Source of the DNA: SIG440 sp045647905 | Lineage (GTDB): Bacteria; Bacillota; Clostridia; Monoglobales; Monoglobaceae | Assembly: GCA_045647905.1 (NCBI GenBank) | Contig: JAZRMZ010000147.1 | Coordinates: 1 to 38,478, forward strand | Direction of reading: 5' to 3' | DNA length: 38,478 nt | In this document: positions 1 to 6,873 of the stretch, in pieces | Layout: each line of letters begins with the position of its first letter | Position numbering within the stretch: position 1 is the first letter of the stretch | Made by a program: the position numbers and the translations under genes | The notes under the pieces: model-generated | Databases searched by the model: none | What the model saw: the letters and a program-made list of their open reading frames with translations, nothing else | Told to the model about the DNA's origin: nothing

Positions 1-2
1 AA

Positions 3-584
3 ATTGACGCAAGCGACATCAGGGCGTGGAACGTGGACATCAAGAACTTCACAGAAAATACTCCTGAGGCACAGGATATGTTCTGGTATGCATTGAAGCA
101 GGCAGAACGTGATGTTGATTTCCGTGTGGGCAAGTCACAGCTTATGGTGGAAACGGTTCCCACCGAAAATAACGGCTTTGCCATGTTGGTGAGCAAAATC
201 AAGAGCGAAGAGGATATTGCCGAGGCTCTGATAAAAACAGGCAAACGCATAAAGCAAACGGAATTCCGGATTCAGCGCCGCAGAAAAAGCACTTCACTTT
301 TGCGGATTTTTGTGTTTGAGGATTTTGAAAATCTTTGTGACGGTGTTCGGGAAATTTACGAGCTGTATATCGGCGAGAGTCGGCTGATAAAATATCAGGG
401 TAAATTTTACCTTGAACTGAAGCCAAGGGATTCCTTCGGGCTGTTTGAACTTGAAAATGTCCTTTCGGAATTTGCCTCCAAGGTGGCAAGTCCACTTGTT
501 CATCAGGGCGTCCTCAACGAACACGGACTTGTTATGATGGACTCCAATGCTGTCCCGATTATTGCTGAAAATTTTGTGAAATAG
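3..584 (+). CDS. mecA: MecA-like ClpC adaptor protein, 5' end outside window
   Basis: The reading frame is open from the first bases of the window, so the true N-terminus lies upstream. The first in-frame residues (IDASDIRAWNVDIKNF) match the usual MecA N-terminal segment, so the GTG at 33 is not the start. The N-terminal part carries the SPEAQ-like stretch TPEAQDMFWYALKQAE and the C-terminal part the MecA core (EDFENLC, LIKYQGKFYLEL). MecA proteins bring substrates to the ClpC unfoldase, and in Bacillus they restrain competence; the role here is inferred from family. The low-complexity linker between the two domains is short, with a basic run (QRRRKS). The next gene starts 114 bp downstream. 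Confidence 0.8.
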   Translation: MDASDIRAWNVDIKNFTENTPEAQDMFWYALKQAERDVDFRVGKSQLMVETVPTENNGFAMLVSKIKSEEDIAEALIKTGKRIKQTEFRIQRRRKSTSLLRIFVFEDFENLCDGVREIYELYIGESRLIKYQGKFYLELKPRDSFGLFELENVLSEFASKVASPLVHQGVLNEHGLVMMDSNAVPIIAENFVK

Positions 585-698
585 CTTTTCAAAAGTGACT
601 GCTGTGTTAATGAATTACTTTAATGCATATTTCTGTCATAAAACCTTTTGTGTTCAAATATAATAAAACAGCAAATCAAAAGGAAAGGTTGTGACCTT

Positions 699-980
699 AT
701 GGATGAACGACGCAAAGAGGAAATATGCCACAGGCTGACCATGACCAACCGTGAAAAAATCGTCTTGACGGGGGTTGAAGACGTGGGCAGTTTTGATGAC
801 GACAGAATTATCATATACACCGTTGAGGGAATACTGACCGTGAAGGGTGCGGACTTCCGAATCAACCGCCTGAACGTTGAAGACGGGGAGCTGGAAATCG
901 AGGGCGAGGTGGACAGCTTTGAATACTCCGACGGTCATAAAAAAGAAAAGAGCAGTATTTTTGGCAAAATATTCAAATAG
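699..980 (+). CDS. yabP: YabP family sporulation protein
   Basis: A 93-residue protein of the YabP/YqfC family, required in Bacillus for normal spore cortex formation in the mother cell. The visible match is the compact beta-rich pattern (REKIVLTGVEDVGSFDDDRI, then YTVEGILTVKGADFRINRL) followed by an acidic strand and a lysine-rich tail. I chose the ATG at 699 because AGGAAAGG lies about 10 bases upstream; the in-frame ATG at 648 has no ribosome-binding site. It leads the conserved order yabP-yabQ-divIC-yabR, and yabQ begins 11 bp after its stop. Length is close to the family norm of about 100 residues. Confidence 0.88.
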   Translation: MDERRKEEICHRLTMTNREKIVLTGVEDVGSFDDDRIIIYTVEGILTVKGADFRINRLNVEDGELEIEGEVDSFEYSDGHKKEKSSIFGKIFK

Positions 981-991
981 GGTGATAAAAA

Positions 992-1501
992 ATGCAATCT
1001 GCCCTGACAGTTGAAGCGGCTTTTTTTCTTGCAAGCATAACCACAGGTATTGTTGCTGCATTTCTCTATGACATTCTCCGTGTCAGCCGACGGATTCTCG
1101 GCCCCGGGGATGTTGTTGTGACAATAGAGGATATTTTGTTCATCGCCTCTCTGGCTTTTATGATTTTTTATGCCGCATACAAAAAAAACAACGGCGAAGT
1201 CCGATGGCACGGTTTTATCGGCAATGCACTGGGCATCGGCCTTTATGCCTTCACAATCCGAAACCGCTTTCTGAATCTCAGCACTTTTCTGATAAAATGG
1301 CTTCTGAAATTGGTCGAAAAAATCCTGCGGATTCTGTTTCTGCCCATACGCCTTATTTTTCTTGTTTTCAAAAAGCCCATAAGCATAATAATCTGGTATA
1401 CGGGCAGGGGTGTGCGTCGGGCACGTTGTCTTCTGAACAAAAACCGTGCAAGGCTCGGCATCAGGCTGAAAAATACTTATTATATATTGCGAAAAAAGTA
1501 G
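992..1501 (+). CDS. yabQ: YabQ spore cortex biosynthesis membrane protein
   Basis: A 169-residue membrane protein. The N-terminal half has hydrophobic segments at about residues 6-28, 45-62 and 73-88, including the YabQ-type sequence FLYDILRVSRRI. The C-terminal part is strongly basic with another hydrophobic stretch (about 108-136). YabQ is a mother-cell membrane protein needed for cortex synthesis in Bacillus. An AGGGTGA ribosome-binding site precedes the ATG. Position directly after yabP and before divIC matches the order in Bacillus and Clostridium. The extended basic tail is longer than I would expect and its role is unknown. Confidence 0.85.
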   Translation: MQSALTVEAAFFLASITTGIVAAFLYDILRVSRRILGPGDVVVTIEDILFIASLAFMIFYAAYKKNNGEVRWHGFIGNALGIGLYAFTIRNRFLNLSTFLIKWLLKLVEKILRILFLPIRLIFLVFKKPISIIIWYTGRGVRRARCLLNKNRARLGIRLKNTYYILRKK

Positions 1502-1511
1502 CCCTAAAGTA

Positions 1512-1540
1512 TTGACAAAGCCAAATGTTTGCTATATAAT
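1512..1540 (+). promoter_or_regulatory. Sigma-A-type promoter for divIC
   Basis: Perfect TTGACA (1512-1517) and TATAAT (1535-1540) separated by exactly 17 bp. It lies between yabQ and divIC, which would let the essential division gene be transcribed vegetatively, independently of the sporulation genes upstream. Confidence 0.85.
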
Positions 1541-1588
1541 GAAATTATCTGTATAAGTATATCTATGAGCGGTGGTGAGAATGTGTCT

Positions 1589-1888
1589 GTGAAAAACAAA
1601 AAAGCAAAAATTTCAGCAAAAAAACTTTTCAAATTTGCCGGAATTATGATTGTATTCATTTATGCCGCTTTTATTCTGGTGAAACAGCAGATTACACTTT
1701 CTCAGCTTGAAGACATCCGTGAAAAAAAGCAGGAGAACATTGCTGCTGCAGAGCTTGAAAATCAGGCATTGCAGGACGAATACAGCAAGACATCCACTGA
1801 TGAATATCTTGAACAGGCAATTCGCAAAAATCTTGGCTTTGTCAGACCCAACGAGCGTATCTTTATTGACATCAGCCAGCAACACTAA
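1589..1888 (+). CDS. divIC: DivIC/FtsB-like septum formation initiator
   Basis: A small bitopic membrane protein of the FtsB/DivIC family, which joins FtsL and DivIB in the divisome. The N-terminus is lysine-rich and cytoplasmic, followed by one membrane segment (FAGIMIVFIYAAFILV) and a coiled coil (roughly residues 38-75: LSQLEDIREKKQENIAAAE). The C-terminus has the family's YLEQAIRKNLGFVRPNE motif. The GTG at 1589 fits best: GGTGAG ends 9 bases before it, while the upstream ATG at 1565 would overlap that ribosome-binding site. That makes 99 residues. It sits between yabQ and yabR as in Bacillus, under its own promoter. Confidence 0.85.
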   Translation: MKNKKAKISAKKLFKFAGIMIVFIYAAFILVKQQITLSQLEDIREKKQENIAAAELENQALQDEYSKTSTDEYLEQAIRKNLGFVRPNERIFIDISQQH

Positions 1889-1962
1889 ACAAAAATGCGG
1901 AAATTTTCCGTTTTATACAAAAGATGCCGCCAACGGCGTTTCGGGGAGGAAATTTAAAAACT

Positions 1963-2415
1963 ATGCAAATTGAAGAAGGAACAATACTCCGTGGAAAGGT
2001 GACGGGAATTGCACCGTTTGGAGCTTTTATTGAGCTTGAAAACGGAAAAACAGGTTTGGTTCACATTTCAGAAGTCTCATCCGAATACGTTGATGACATC
2101 AATAAACATCTCACCACAGGTCAAAACGTAAAGGTGAAAATTATTTCCGTTGACGAAAACGGAAAAATCAGTCTTTCAATCAAGAAAGCGGTTGAAGACA
2201 AACCCAAAAAGAAGCCTGTCGAAAAAGCAAAACGCAGCGGCGGTATCCAAGGTGCCCCCGAAGTTTTTGAATTTTCTCACAAGAAAAAGGATATGGAAGA
2301 AATGTCCTTTGAAGACAAGCTCTTGAAGTTCAAGCAGGACAGCGAAGAAAAGATTCAGGATTTAAAGAGAAACACTGAAGGAAAACGCAACGGCGGTTAT
2401 AAAAGAGCATACTAA
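1963..2415 (+). CDS. yabR: S1-domain RNA-binding protein (YabR-like)
   Basis: A 150-residue protein with one S1 RNA-binding domain at residues 1-74 (GTILRGKVTGIAPFGAFIEL, TGLVHISEVS, VKVKIISVDENGKISLSIK), then a charged, probably disordered linker rich in Lys and Glu. YabR/GSP13-type proteins are thought to associate with ribosomes; the exact role is unsettled. ATG at 1963 is preceded by GGGGAGGA; the ATG at 1924 lacks a site. It closes the yabP-yabQ-divIC cluster and is followed by a strong terminator. Confidence 0.85.
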   Translation: MQIEEGTILRGKVTGIAPFGAFIELENGKTGLVHISEVSSEYVDDINKHLTTGQNVKVKIISVDENGKISLSIKKAVEDKPKKKPVEKAKRSGGIQGAPEVFEFSHKKKDMEEMSFEDKLLKFKQDSEEKIQDLKRNTEGKRNGGYKRAY

Positions 2416-2419
2416 CATC

Positions 2420-2454
2420 TTCAACGGGACTTTTCAAAGTTCCGTTGAATTTTT
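2420..2454 (+). terminator. Rho-independent terminator after yabR
   Basis: Near-perfect hairpin: arm TTCAACGGGACTTT pairs with AAAGTTCCGTTGAA (one G-U), followed by TTTTT. It sits immediately after the yabR stop. Confidence 0.88.
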
Positions 2455-2491
2455 GATATAATCAGGAAATTCCACAGGAAAGGAGCTTTTT

Positions 2492-2929
2492 ATGATGAAC
2501 TCACTTGTAATTTTCTGGATTTCGCTTACAATAATACTGTCAGTCATCGAAGCAATGACCCCAACACTCATATGCATCTGGCCTGCAATCGGTGCATTGC
2601 TTGCATGGATATTGGCTTTGGTGGATGCTCCGCCTTGGCTGCAGATTGTTGTGTTTATTGTATCTTCCGTAATACTCATTATATTAACCCGACCTCTGGT
2701 AAAAAAATTTGTTTCAAAAAAGATTATTGCCACCAATGCCGACAGAATCATCGGCGCTGAGGGTGTTGTTATTCAGACAATTGACCCCATTGAAAATACA
2801 GGTCAGATTAAGGCCATGGGTCAGGTGTGGTCGGCAAAATCCACAGACAACGAAATTATTCAAAACGGAACTCACGTAACCATAACTTCTCTGGAAGGCG
2901 TAAAAGCAGTTGTGAAACAAAATAAATAA
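2492..2929 (+). CDS. Short NfeD-family membrane protein
   Basis: A 145-residue protein with three hydrophobic segments in the first 70 residues (LVIFWISLTIILSVIEAM, LICIWPAIGALLAWILAL, LQIVVFIVSSVILIILTRP) and a C-terminal OB-fold-like beta domain (IIGAEGVVIQTIDPIENTGQ, WSAKS, GTHVTITSLEGVKAVV). This is the short NfeD layout without a serine-protease domain. NfeD proteins are typically encoded beside an SPFH protein, as here 20 bp upstream of one, and are thought to act with it in membrane organisation. ATG codons at 2492 and 2495 are both possible behind AGGAAAGGA. A TATAAT-like box at 2457-2462 overlaps the end of the previous terminator but has no clear -35 box. Confidence 0.88.
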   Translation: MMNSLVIFWISLTIILSVIEAMTPTLICIWPAIGALLAWILALVDAPPWLQIVVFIVSSVILIILTRPLVKKFVSKKIIATNADRIIGAEGVVIQTIDPIENTGQIKAMGQVWSAKSTDNEIIQNGTHVTITSLEGVKAVVKQNK

Positions 2930-2949
2930 TTTTATACAGGAGTGGTTTT

Positions 2950-3918
2950 ATGTTTATAACAGCATACGCAGCAACAAATTCCGATTCATCCGCAGGCGCA
3001 GTTGCAGGTATCATAATCGGCATTGCACTTTTACTGATGCTCACATCCTGCATCAAGATTGTTCCTCAGGCTTATGCCTATATTCTTGAACGTCTCGGTG
3101 CATACAACAGCACATGGAGCACAGGTCTTCACTTCAAAATTCCGTTTATTGACCGTGTGGCAAAAAAAGTCAACCTGAAAGAAATGGTTGTTGATTTTGC
3201 ACCCCAGCCCGTTATCACAAAGGATAACGTAACAATGCAGATTGACACCGTTGTATATTTTCAGATAACCGACCCGAAGCTTTACACCTACGGCGTTGAA
3301 CTTCCCATGTCGGCAATCGAAAATCTGACAGCAACCACTCTCCGAAACATTATAGGTGATATGGAGCTGGACGAAAGTTTGACATCACGTGACGTAATCA
3401 ACACAAAGATGCGTGCAATCCTTGACGAAGCCACCGACCCGTGGGGTATCAAGGTCAACCGTGTTGAGCTGAAAAATATTATTCCCCCTGCAGGCATCCG
3501 TGAAGCAATGGAAAAACAGATGAAGGCAGAACGTGAAAGACGTGAAGCAATCCTCAAAGCCGAGGGTGAAAAGAAGTCTGCAATCTTGGTTGCAGAAGGT
3601 GAAAAAGCGGCGGCAATCCTCAAAGCTGAGGCAGAAAAGGAATCTCAGATTCTCAGAGCCGAAGCCGAAAAAGAATCTGCAATCCGCATCGCCGAGGGTG
3701 AAGCTCAGGCAATCCTTTCGGTTCAGGAGGCAACCGCAACAGGTATAAAAATGCTCAACGAAGCCGCTCCCGCAAATGCTGTTCTCACGCTAAAGAGCTT
3801 TGATGCATTTGCAAAAGCAGCCGACGGCAAAGCAACAAAGATTATTATTCCGTCAGAAATCCAGGGACTTGCAGGCCTTGCCGCAGGACTCAAAACGATT
3901 ATAGACGAAGAAAAATAA
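2950..3918 (+). CDS. SPFH/Band 7 (stomatin-like) membrane protein
   Basis: A 322-residue protein with one N-terminal membrane segment (about 15-33), a Band 7 domain (about 34-195; QAYAYILERLGAYNSTWSTG, VITKDNVTMQIDTVVYFQI, WGIKVNRVELKNI) and a long charged helix. The helix (about 199-252) is built of successive 11-residue units such as AILKAEGEKKS, AILVAEGEKAA, AILKAEAEKES and QILRAEAEKES. The C-terminus is Gly/Ala-rich. Stomatin/QmcA-type proteins form ring-like oligomers in membranes and influence protease activity or membrane domains; which partner is used here is unknown apart from the adjacent NfeD gene. The ribosome-binding site is AGGAGTGG before ATG 2950. Confidence 0.92.
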   Translation: MFITAYAATNSDSSAGAVAGIIIGIALLLMLTSCIKIVPQAYAYILERLGAYNSTWSTGLHFKIPFIDRVAKKVNLKEMVVDFAPQPVITKDNVTMQIDTVVYFQITDPKLYTYGVELPMSAIENLTATTLRNIIGDMELDESLTSRDVINTKMRAILDEATDPWGIKVNRVELKNIIPPAGIREAMEKQMKAERERREAILKAEGEKKSAILVAEGEKAAAILKAEAEKESQILRAEAEKESAIRIAEGEAQAILSVQEATATGIKMLNEAAPANAVLTLKSFDAFAKAADGKATKIIIPSEIQGLAGLAAGLKTIIDEEK

Positions 3919-3945
3919 CAAAAGAACATTAGGAGGAAATTTACA

Positions 3946-4692
3946 ATGTCAGGACATTCCAAATGGGCAACCATAAAAAGAAAAAAAGGTGCACTTGATG
4001 CAAAAAGAGGAAAGCTCTTCACCAAAATAGGCAGAGAATTGGTTGTTGCGGTGAAGGACGGCGGTCCCGACCCCGACAGCAACTCAAAGCTCCGTGACGC
4101 CATTGCAAAGGCAAAGGCAAACAATATGCCAAACGACACCATTCAGCGAAGCATCAAAAAAGCCGCAGGTGAAGACAGTAACAAAGAATATTTTGAACTC
4201 ACATACGAAGGCTACGGCGCAAGCGGTGTTGCCTTTATGGTTGAAACACTCAGCGACAACAAAAACAGAACCGCAGGGGATATGCGTCATTATTTTGACA
4301 AATTCGGCGGCAATCTTGGTCAGACAGGAAGCGTTGGCTTTATGTTTGAACGCAAGGGTCAGCTTGTAATCGCAAAAAGCGACAAGGTTGACGAAGATAC
4401 ACTTATGATGGATGCATTGGATGCAGGTGCAGAGGATTTCAGCGCTGAAGACGAATGCTTTGAAGTTACCACATCCCCCGAAGATTTCAGCAAGGTGCGT
4501 GAAGCACTGGAGTCAAAGGGCTATGAATTTGAACAGGCTGAAATCAGCTACATCCCCCAGACGCTCACTCAGGTGGACGACCCTGAAGCCGTAAAGAATC
4601 TTGAAAAGCTCATTGATATGCTTGAAGATAACGACGACGTTCAGAACGTTTATCACACATGGGATATGCCCGAAGATGAAGAGGAAGAATAA
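3946..4692 (+). CDS. yebC: YebC/PmpR family translation or transcription factor
   Basis: A full-length 248-residue YebC/TACO1-family protein. It begins with the hallmark MSGHSKWATIKRKKGA and has the FTKIGREL, NNMPNDTIQRSIKKA and YEGYGASGVAFMVE motifs. The C-terminus is highly acidic (EDNDDVQNV, DEEEE). Family members were described as transcription regulators, and more recent work links them to relief of ribosome stalling at proline-rich stretches; which applies here is not visible. AGGAGG precedes the ATG by about 8 bases. The gene follows the SPFH gene by 27 bp and is followed by a palindromic repeat that could end the transcript. Confidence 0.95.
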   Translation: MSGHSKWATIKRKKGALDAKRGKLFTKIGRELVVAVKDGGPDPDSNSKLRDAIAKAKANNMPNDTIQRSIKKAAGEDSNKEYFELTYEGYGASGVAFMVETLSDNKNRTAGDMRHYFDKFGGNLGQTGSVGFMFERKGQLVIAKSDKVDEDTLMMDALDAGAEDFSAEDECFEVTTSPEDFSKVREALESKGYEFEQAEISYIPQTLTQVDDPEAVKNLEKLIDMLEDNDDVQNVYHTWDMPEDEEEE

Positions 4693-4741
4693 ACCTTTTG
4701 TTTTTTCTTTGGTGAATTCCATTAATATTTAATACGAACAT

Positions 4742-4823
4742 AAGATTCTTCGCTGATTGCTCAGAATGACATAAAAACAGACACTTGTTGTCATTCTGAA
4801 AAAGTTGAAGAATCTTTTTTTTT
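4742..4823. repeat. Dispersed palindromic repeat copy 1, possible terminator
   Basis: Two inverted arms: 4742-4770 (AAGATTCTTCGC...CAGAATGAC) and 4790-4816 (GTCATTCTGA...GAAGAATCTT), with a 19-bp spacer, then a run of T to 4823. The same core occurs at five other places in the window. The stem followed by T-run would also work as a terminator for yebC. Confidence 0.8.
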
Positions 4824-4840
4824 AAAATTTTTATAATTTA

Positions 4841-4869
4841 TTGACAACTACGATAATACCGTATATAAT
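4841..4869 (+). promoter_or_regulatory. Sigma-A-type promoter of the toxin-antitoxin pair
   Basis: TTGACA at 4841-4846 and TATAAT at 4864-4869 with a 17-bp spacer. A short palindrome ATACcGTAT (4856-4864) abuts and overlaps the -10 box, and a related one, GTATtATAC, lies about 30 bp downstream. Both are candidate operators for autorepression by the antitoxin (inference). Confidence 0.8.
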
Positions 4870-4923
4870 AATGTTAAATAAGTTATTGTATTATACACAT
4901 ATTTTGGTTAAAGAAGTGAAACA

Positions 4924-5253
4924 ATGCTCAGAGAATTTATTTTTACCAAACCTTTTCTTGATTCATGGGATGCGATGGGTTTAAGCACCGAAGGCTTGAA
5001 GATTCTTGAAGAAATACTTCTTGAAAATCCTCACATCGGTGATGTTGTTCAGGGAACCGGCGGAGCAAGAAAAATGCGGATTCAACTTGAGGGGCGCGGC
5101 AAAAGTGGCGGTGGCAGAATTGTTTATATTGACATTTTTGAAAAAGAAAAAATATACCTTTTATTTGCATATCCCAAAAATGTTCAGGAAGATTTAACGC
5201 AATCACAGAAAAAAGCTATCAGGTTATTAATTGAAGCAATAAAAAAGGAGTGA
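4924..5253 (+). CDS. RelE/HigB-type (Gp49-like) toxin
   Basis: A 109-residue protein of the RelE/ParE-superfamily Gp49 subgroup. The diagnostic core is GTGGARKMRIQLEGRGKSGG followed by RIVYIDIFEKEKIYLLFAYPK and NVQEDLTQSQKKAIRLLIEA. Such proteins are usually ribosome-dependent mRNA interferases; catalytic activity here is inferred from family. The gene lies 4 bp before an XRE antitoxin gene, the toxin-first order typical of HigBA-like pairs. It has its own strong promoter directly behind repeat copy 1. The ribosome-binding site is weak (AAGAAGTGAAACA before the ATG). Confidence 0.85.
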   Translation: MLREFIFTKPFLDSWDAMGLSTEGLKILEEILLENPHIGDVVQGTGGARKMRIQLEGRGKSGGGRIVYIDIFEKEKIYLLFAYPKNVQEDLTQSQKKAIRLLIEAIKKE

Positions 5254-5257
5254 TTTT

Positions 5258-5608
5258 ATGTCCGAAATTCGTTTTCAATCCTCTCTGTCTATGGAAAAAA
5301 TAGAAGAAAATTTTAAAGATGTGGACTTCTTTTCAGGAATAATGGAAGGCTTAAATGAAGCTCTTGCATACGAAAAGGGTACAGCAAATGCAAAAACCAT
5401 TGCAAGGAAACGTGCGCTCCCTGTGATAGATGTTCTTGAAGTCAGAAACTCTCTTTCAATGACCCAAAAAGCGTTTGCAAATGTTTTGGGTGTTTCCTGT
5501 CGAACCGTTGAAGCGTGGGAATGTGGAAAAAGCACTCCTACACCAACAGCAAAAAAACTTATTTATTTGATTCAGCAGGATCATTCTTTGATTGACAGAT
5601 TAATCTGA
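5258..5608 (+). CDS. XRE-family HTH antitoxin (HigA-like)
   Basis: A 116-residue protein. The N-terminal half is a helical region likely to cover the toxin (FSGIMEGLNEALAYEKG) and the C-terminal half is a Cro/CI helix-turn-helix (about 61-112), with recognition region MTQKAFANVLGVSCRTVEAW and the ending CGKSTPTPTAKKLIYLI. The AAGGAG site lies within the last toxin codons and the two genes are 4 bp apart, so they are co-translated or tightly coupled. It probably neutralises the upstream RelE-like toxin and represses their shared promoter. Confidence 0.85.
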   Translation: MSEIRFQSSLSMEKIEENFKDVDFFSGIMEGLNEALAYEKGTANAKTIARKRALPVIDVLEVRNSLSMTQKAFANVLGVSCRTVEAWECGKSTPTPTAKKLIYLIQQDHSLIDRLI

Positions 5609-5621
5609 TATAACCTCGAAG

Positions 5622-5643
5622 GAGCGACCCGCCAGGGTCGCTC
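5622..5643. terminator. GC-rich hairpin between convergent genes
   Basis: Perfect 9-bp stem GAGCGACCC/GGGTCGCTC with a GCCA loop, extended by an imperfect outer stem. It lies between the antitoxin gene (+) and the deacetylase gene (-). No T-run follows on either strand, so its role as a terminator is uncertain. Confidence 0.45.
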
Positions 5644-5664
5644 GTCGGAGTAAATTCATTCACC

Positions 5665-6492
5665 TCACGCACTCAGTGCTGTGGGGTTTTTCTTTTCCGT
5701 TTCGTCGGGCTTGTCATCAGCCTTTTTTTCGCTGACAGGGATTTGCATCCCTGATGGGTCAATGGTGAAGTTCTCTTTCATAATAATTTCCGAAACCGGC
5801 ACAATTTTGTAGCCTTCCTTTTGCAGGTGCTCGATAATGGGTGGCAAAGCATCGGGCGTGTTCAATGCGGCATTATGGAACAAAACAATTGAGCCGGGCT
5901 TCACCTTTTGGGTCACCCGTTTGCAGATTTCGTCAGAGGAAAGATTTTTCCAGTCAAGACTGTCCACATCCCATTGAATGGTAAAATGCCCTGTTTCACG
6001 CATTGCGCCCACAACAGCGTTGTTATAATCTCCGTAAGGGGCACGGAAAAGCGTGGGCTTGACTCCCGTTATTGCCATTATCTTTTCGTCACATTTGTTT
6101 GCTTCTTCCTTCATTTTTTCAATTGAAAGCTCCGTCATATGCGGATGGGAATTGGAGTGATTCATAATCTCGTGTCCTGCATCATGAAGCTGCTTTACCG
6201 ATTCGGGATATTTATCAACCCAGCTTCCCACAACAAAAAAAGTTGTTTTCACGCCGTACTTATTCATAATTTCAATGAGGCGTTCCGTATCCTCATTGCC
6301 CCATGCTGCATCAAAGGATAAGGCAACCACCTTTTCATTTTCCGGCTTTTGCACGCAATAAATGGGCAAATCACGTTTGGATGCCGAAACGCTTACTGTT
6401 TCATGCTTGCGGATGTATATCAGCGACAGCAAAAGCACAACCACCATAATGCAAAGAACACCTGTTTTTCGTGTTATAACAAAAATTCTCAT
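5665..6492 (-). CDS. pdaB: PdaB-like sporulation polysaccharide deacetylase
   Basis: A 275-residue protein with an N-terminal signal anchor (about 9-25) and a NodB-type deacetylase domain. Motifs in order are VALSFDAAWGNEDT (motif 1 in the PdaB form with the Asp kept), HEIMNHSNSHPHM (metal-binding His pair), LFRAPYGDYN, QWDVDSLDW and IVLFHN. The FDAAWG variant is typical of PdaB, needed for late spore stability in Bacillus. The tail after about residue 250 is charged and probably flexible. I prefer the second ATG (6492): GAAAGGA lies 10 bases upstream of it but only 1 base from the first ATG at 6501. A sigma-E-like promoter lies upstream. Confidence 0.85.
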   Translation of the reverse strand: MRIFVITRKTGVLCIMVVVLLLSLIYIRKHETVSVSASKRDLPIYCVQKPENEKVVALSFDAAWGNEDTERLIEIMNKYGVKTTFFVVGSWVDKYPESVKQLHDAGHEIMNHSNSHPHMTELSIEKMKEEANKCDEKIMAITGVKPTLFRAPYGDYNNAVVGAMRETGHFTIQWDVDSLDWKNLSSDEICKRVTQKVKPGSIVLFHNAALNTPDALPPIIEHLQKEGYKIVPVSEIIMKENFTIDPSGMQIPVSEKKADDKPDETEKKNPTALSA

Positions 6493-6528
6493 AAAATTCA
6501 TATCCTTTCAACCGATTTTATTATAGAA

Positions 6529-6557
6529 ATAGAATGATTATAATAAAATTAATATTC
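6529..6557 (-). promoter_or_regulatory. Sigma-E-like sporulation promoter of pdaB
   Basis: On the minus strand GAATATT (6551-6557) fits the sigma-E -35 consensus KMATATT, followed after 14 bp by CATTCTAT (6529-6536), which matches 6 of 8 positions of CATACAHT. Bacillus pdaB is known to be expressed in sporulation. Predicted by eye only. Confidence 0.5.
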
Positions 6558-6624
6558 AGAGAGCAGGAAAAAAAGAATATAATTTTGCTGTGTCGGCAAA
6601 GATAATAATAGATATTTATAAGTT

Positions 6625-6783
6625 CTAAATCGGCTCAGAGCGAATATAATTTTTAATATATAACTCAAGCATAGCCTGACAGAAGCTACACGAACCTGCC
6701 TGAGAAGGCGTAATATCGGCATATTTCGGCTTGTCGTCCTTGACAGGCGCCAGCCAGCCTGCGTCCTCCAAACCAAAATTTGC
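6625..6783 (-). pseudogene. Possible 3' remnant of an unidentified gene
   Basis: A short open frame on the minus strand begins just after a TGA, lacks a start codon with a ribosome-binding site and encodes 52 residues. It includes GLEDAGWLAPVKDDKPKYAD, then ITPSQAGSCSFCQAMLELYI. Composition looks protein-like. I do not recognise the parent gene. A different frame over the same bases has an ATG (6776) but reads an improbable Arg/Leu-rich sequence. The DNA may instead be a dispersed non-coding repeat. The remainder of 6502-6873 holds nothing else I can identify apart from the pdaB promoter. Confidence 0.3.
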
Positions 6784-6873
6784 TCAAAATACCATCCTTT
6801 TCAGGTCGAAGAATCAAATCAGGTTTCTATAACTTTTGTCAGGCTAACCAGAATATCAGGGAGTGAATTTATA

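Noticed and set aside
625..653. Sigma-E promoter before yabP, from GCATATT at 625-631
   Set aside because: No CATACAHT-like -10 element at 14-15 bp spacing.
6549..6776. A 75-residue minus-strand ORF starting MVWRTQAGWRLSRTTSRNMP
   Set aside because: No ribosome-binding site and an Arg/Leu-rich, shadow-like composition; another frame of the same DNA reads more like a protein remnant.
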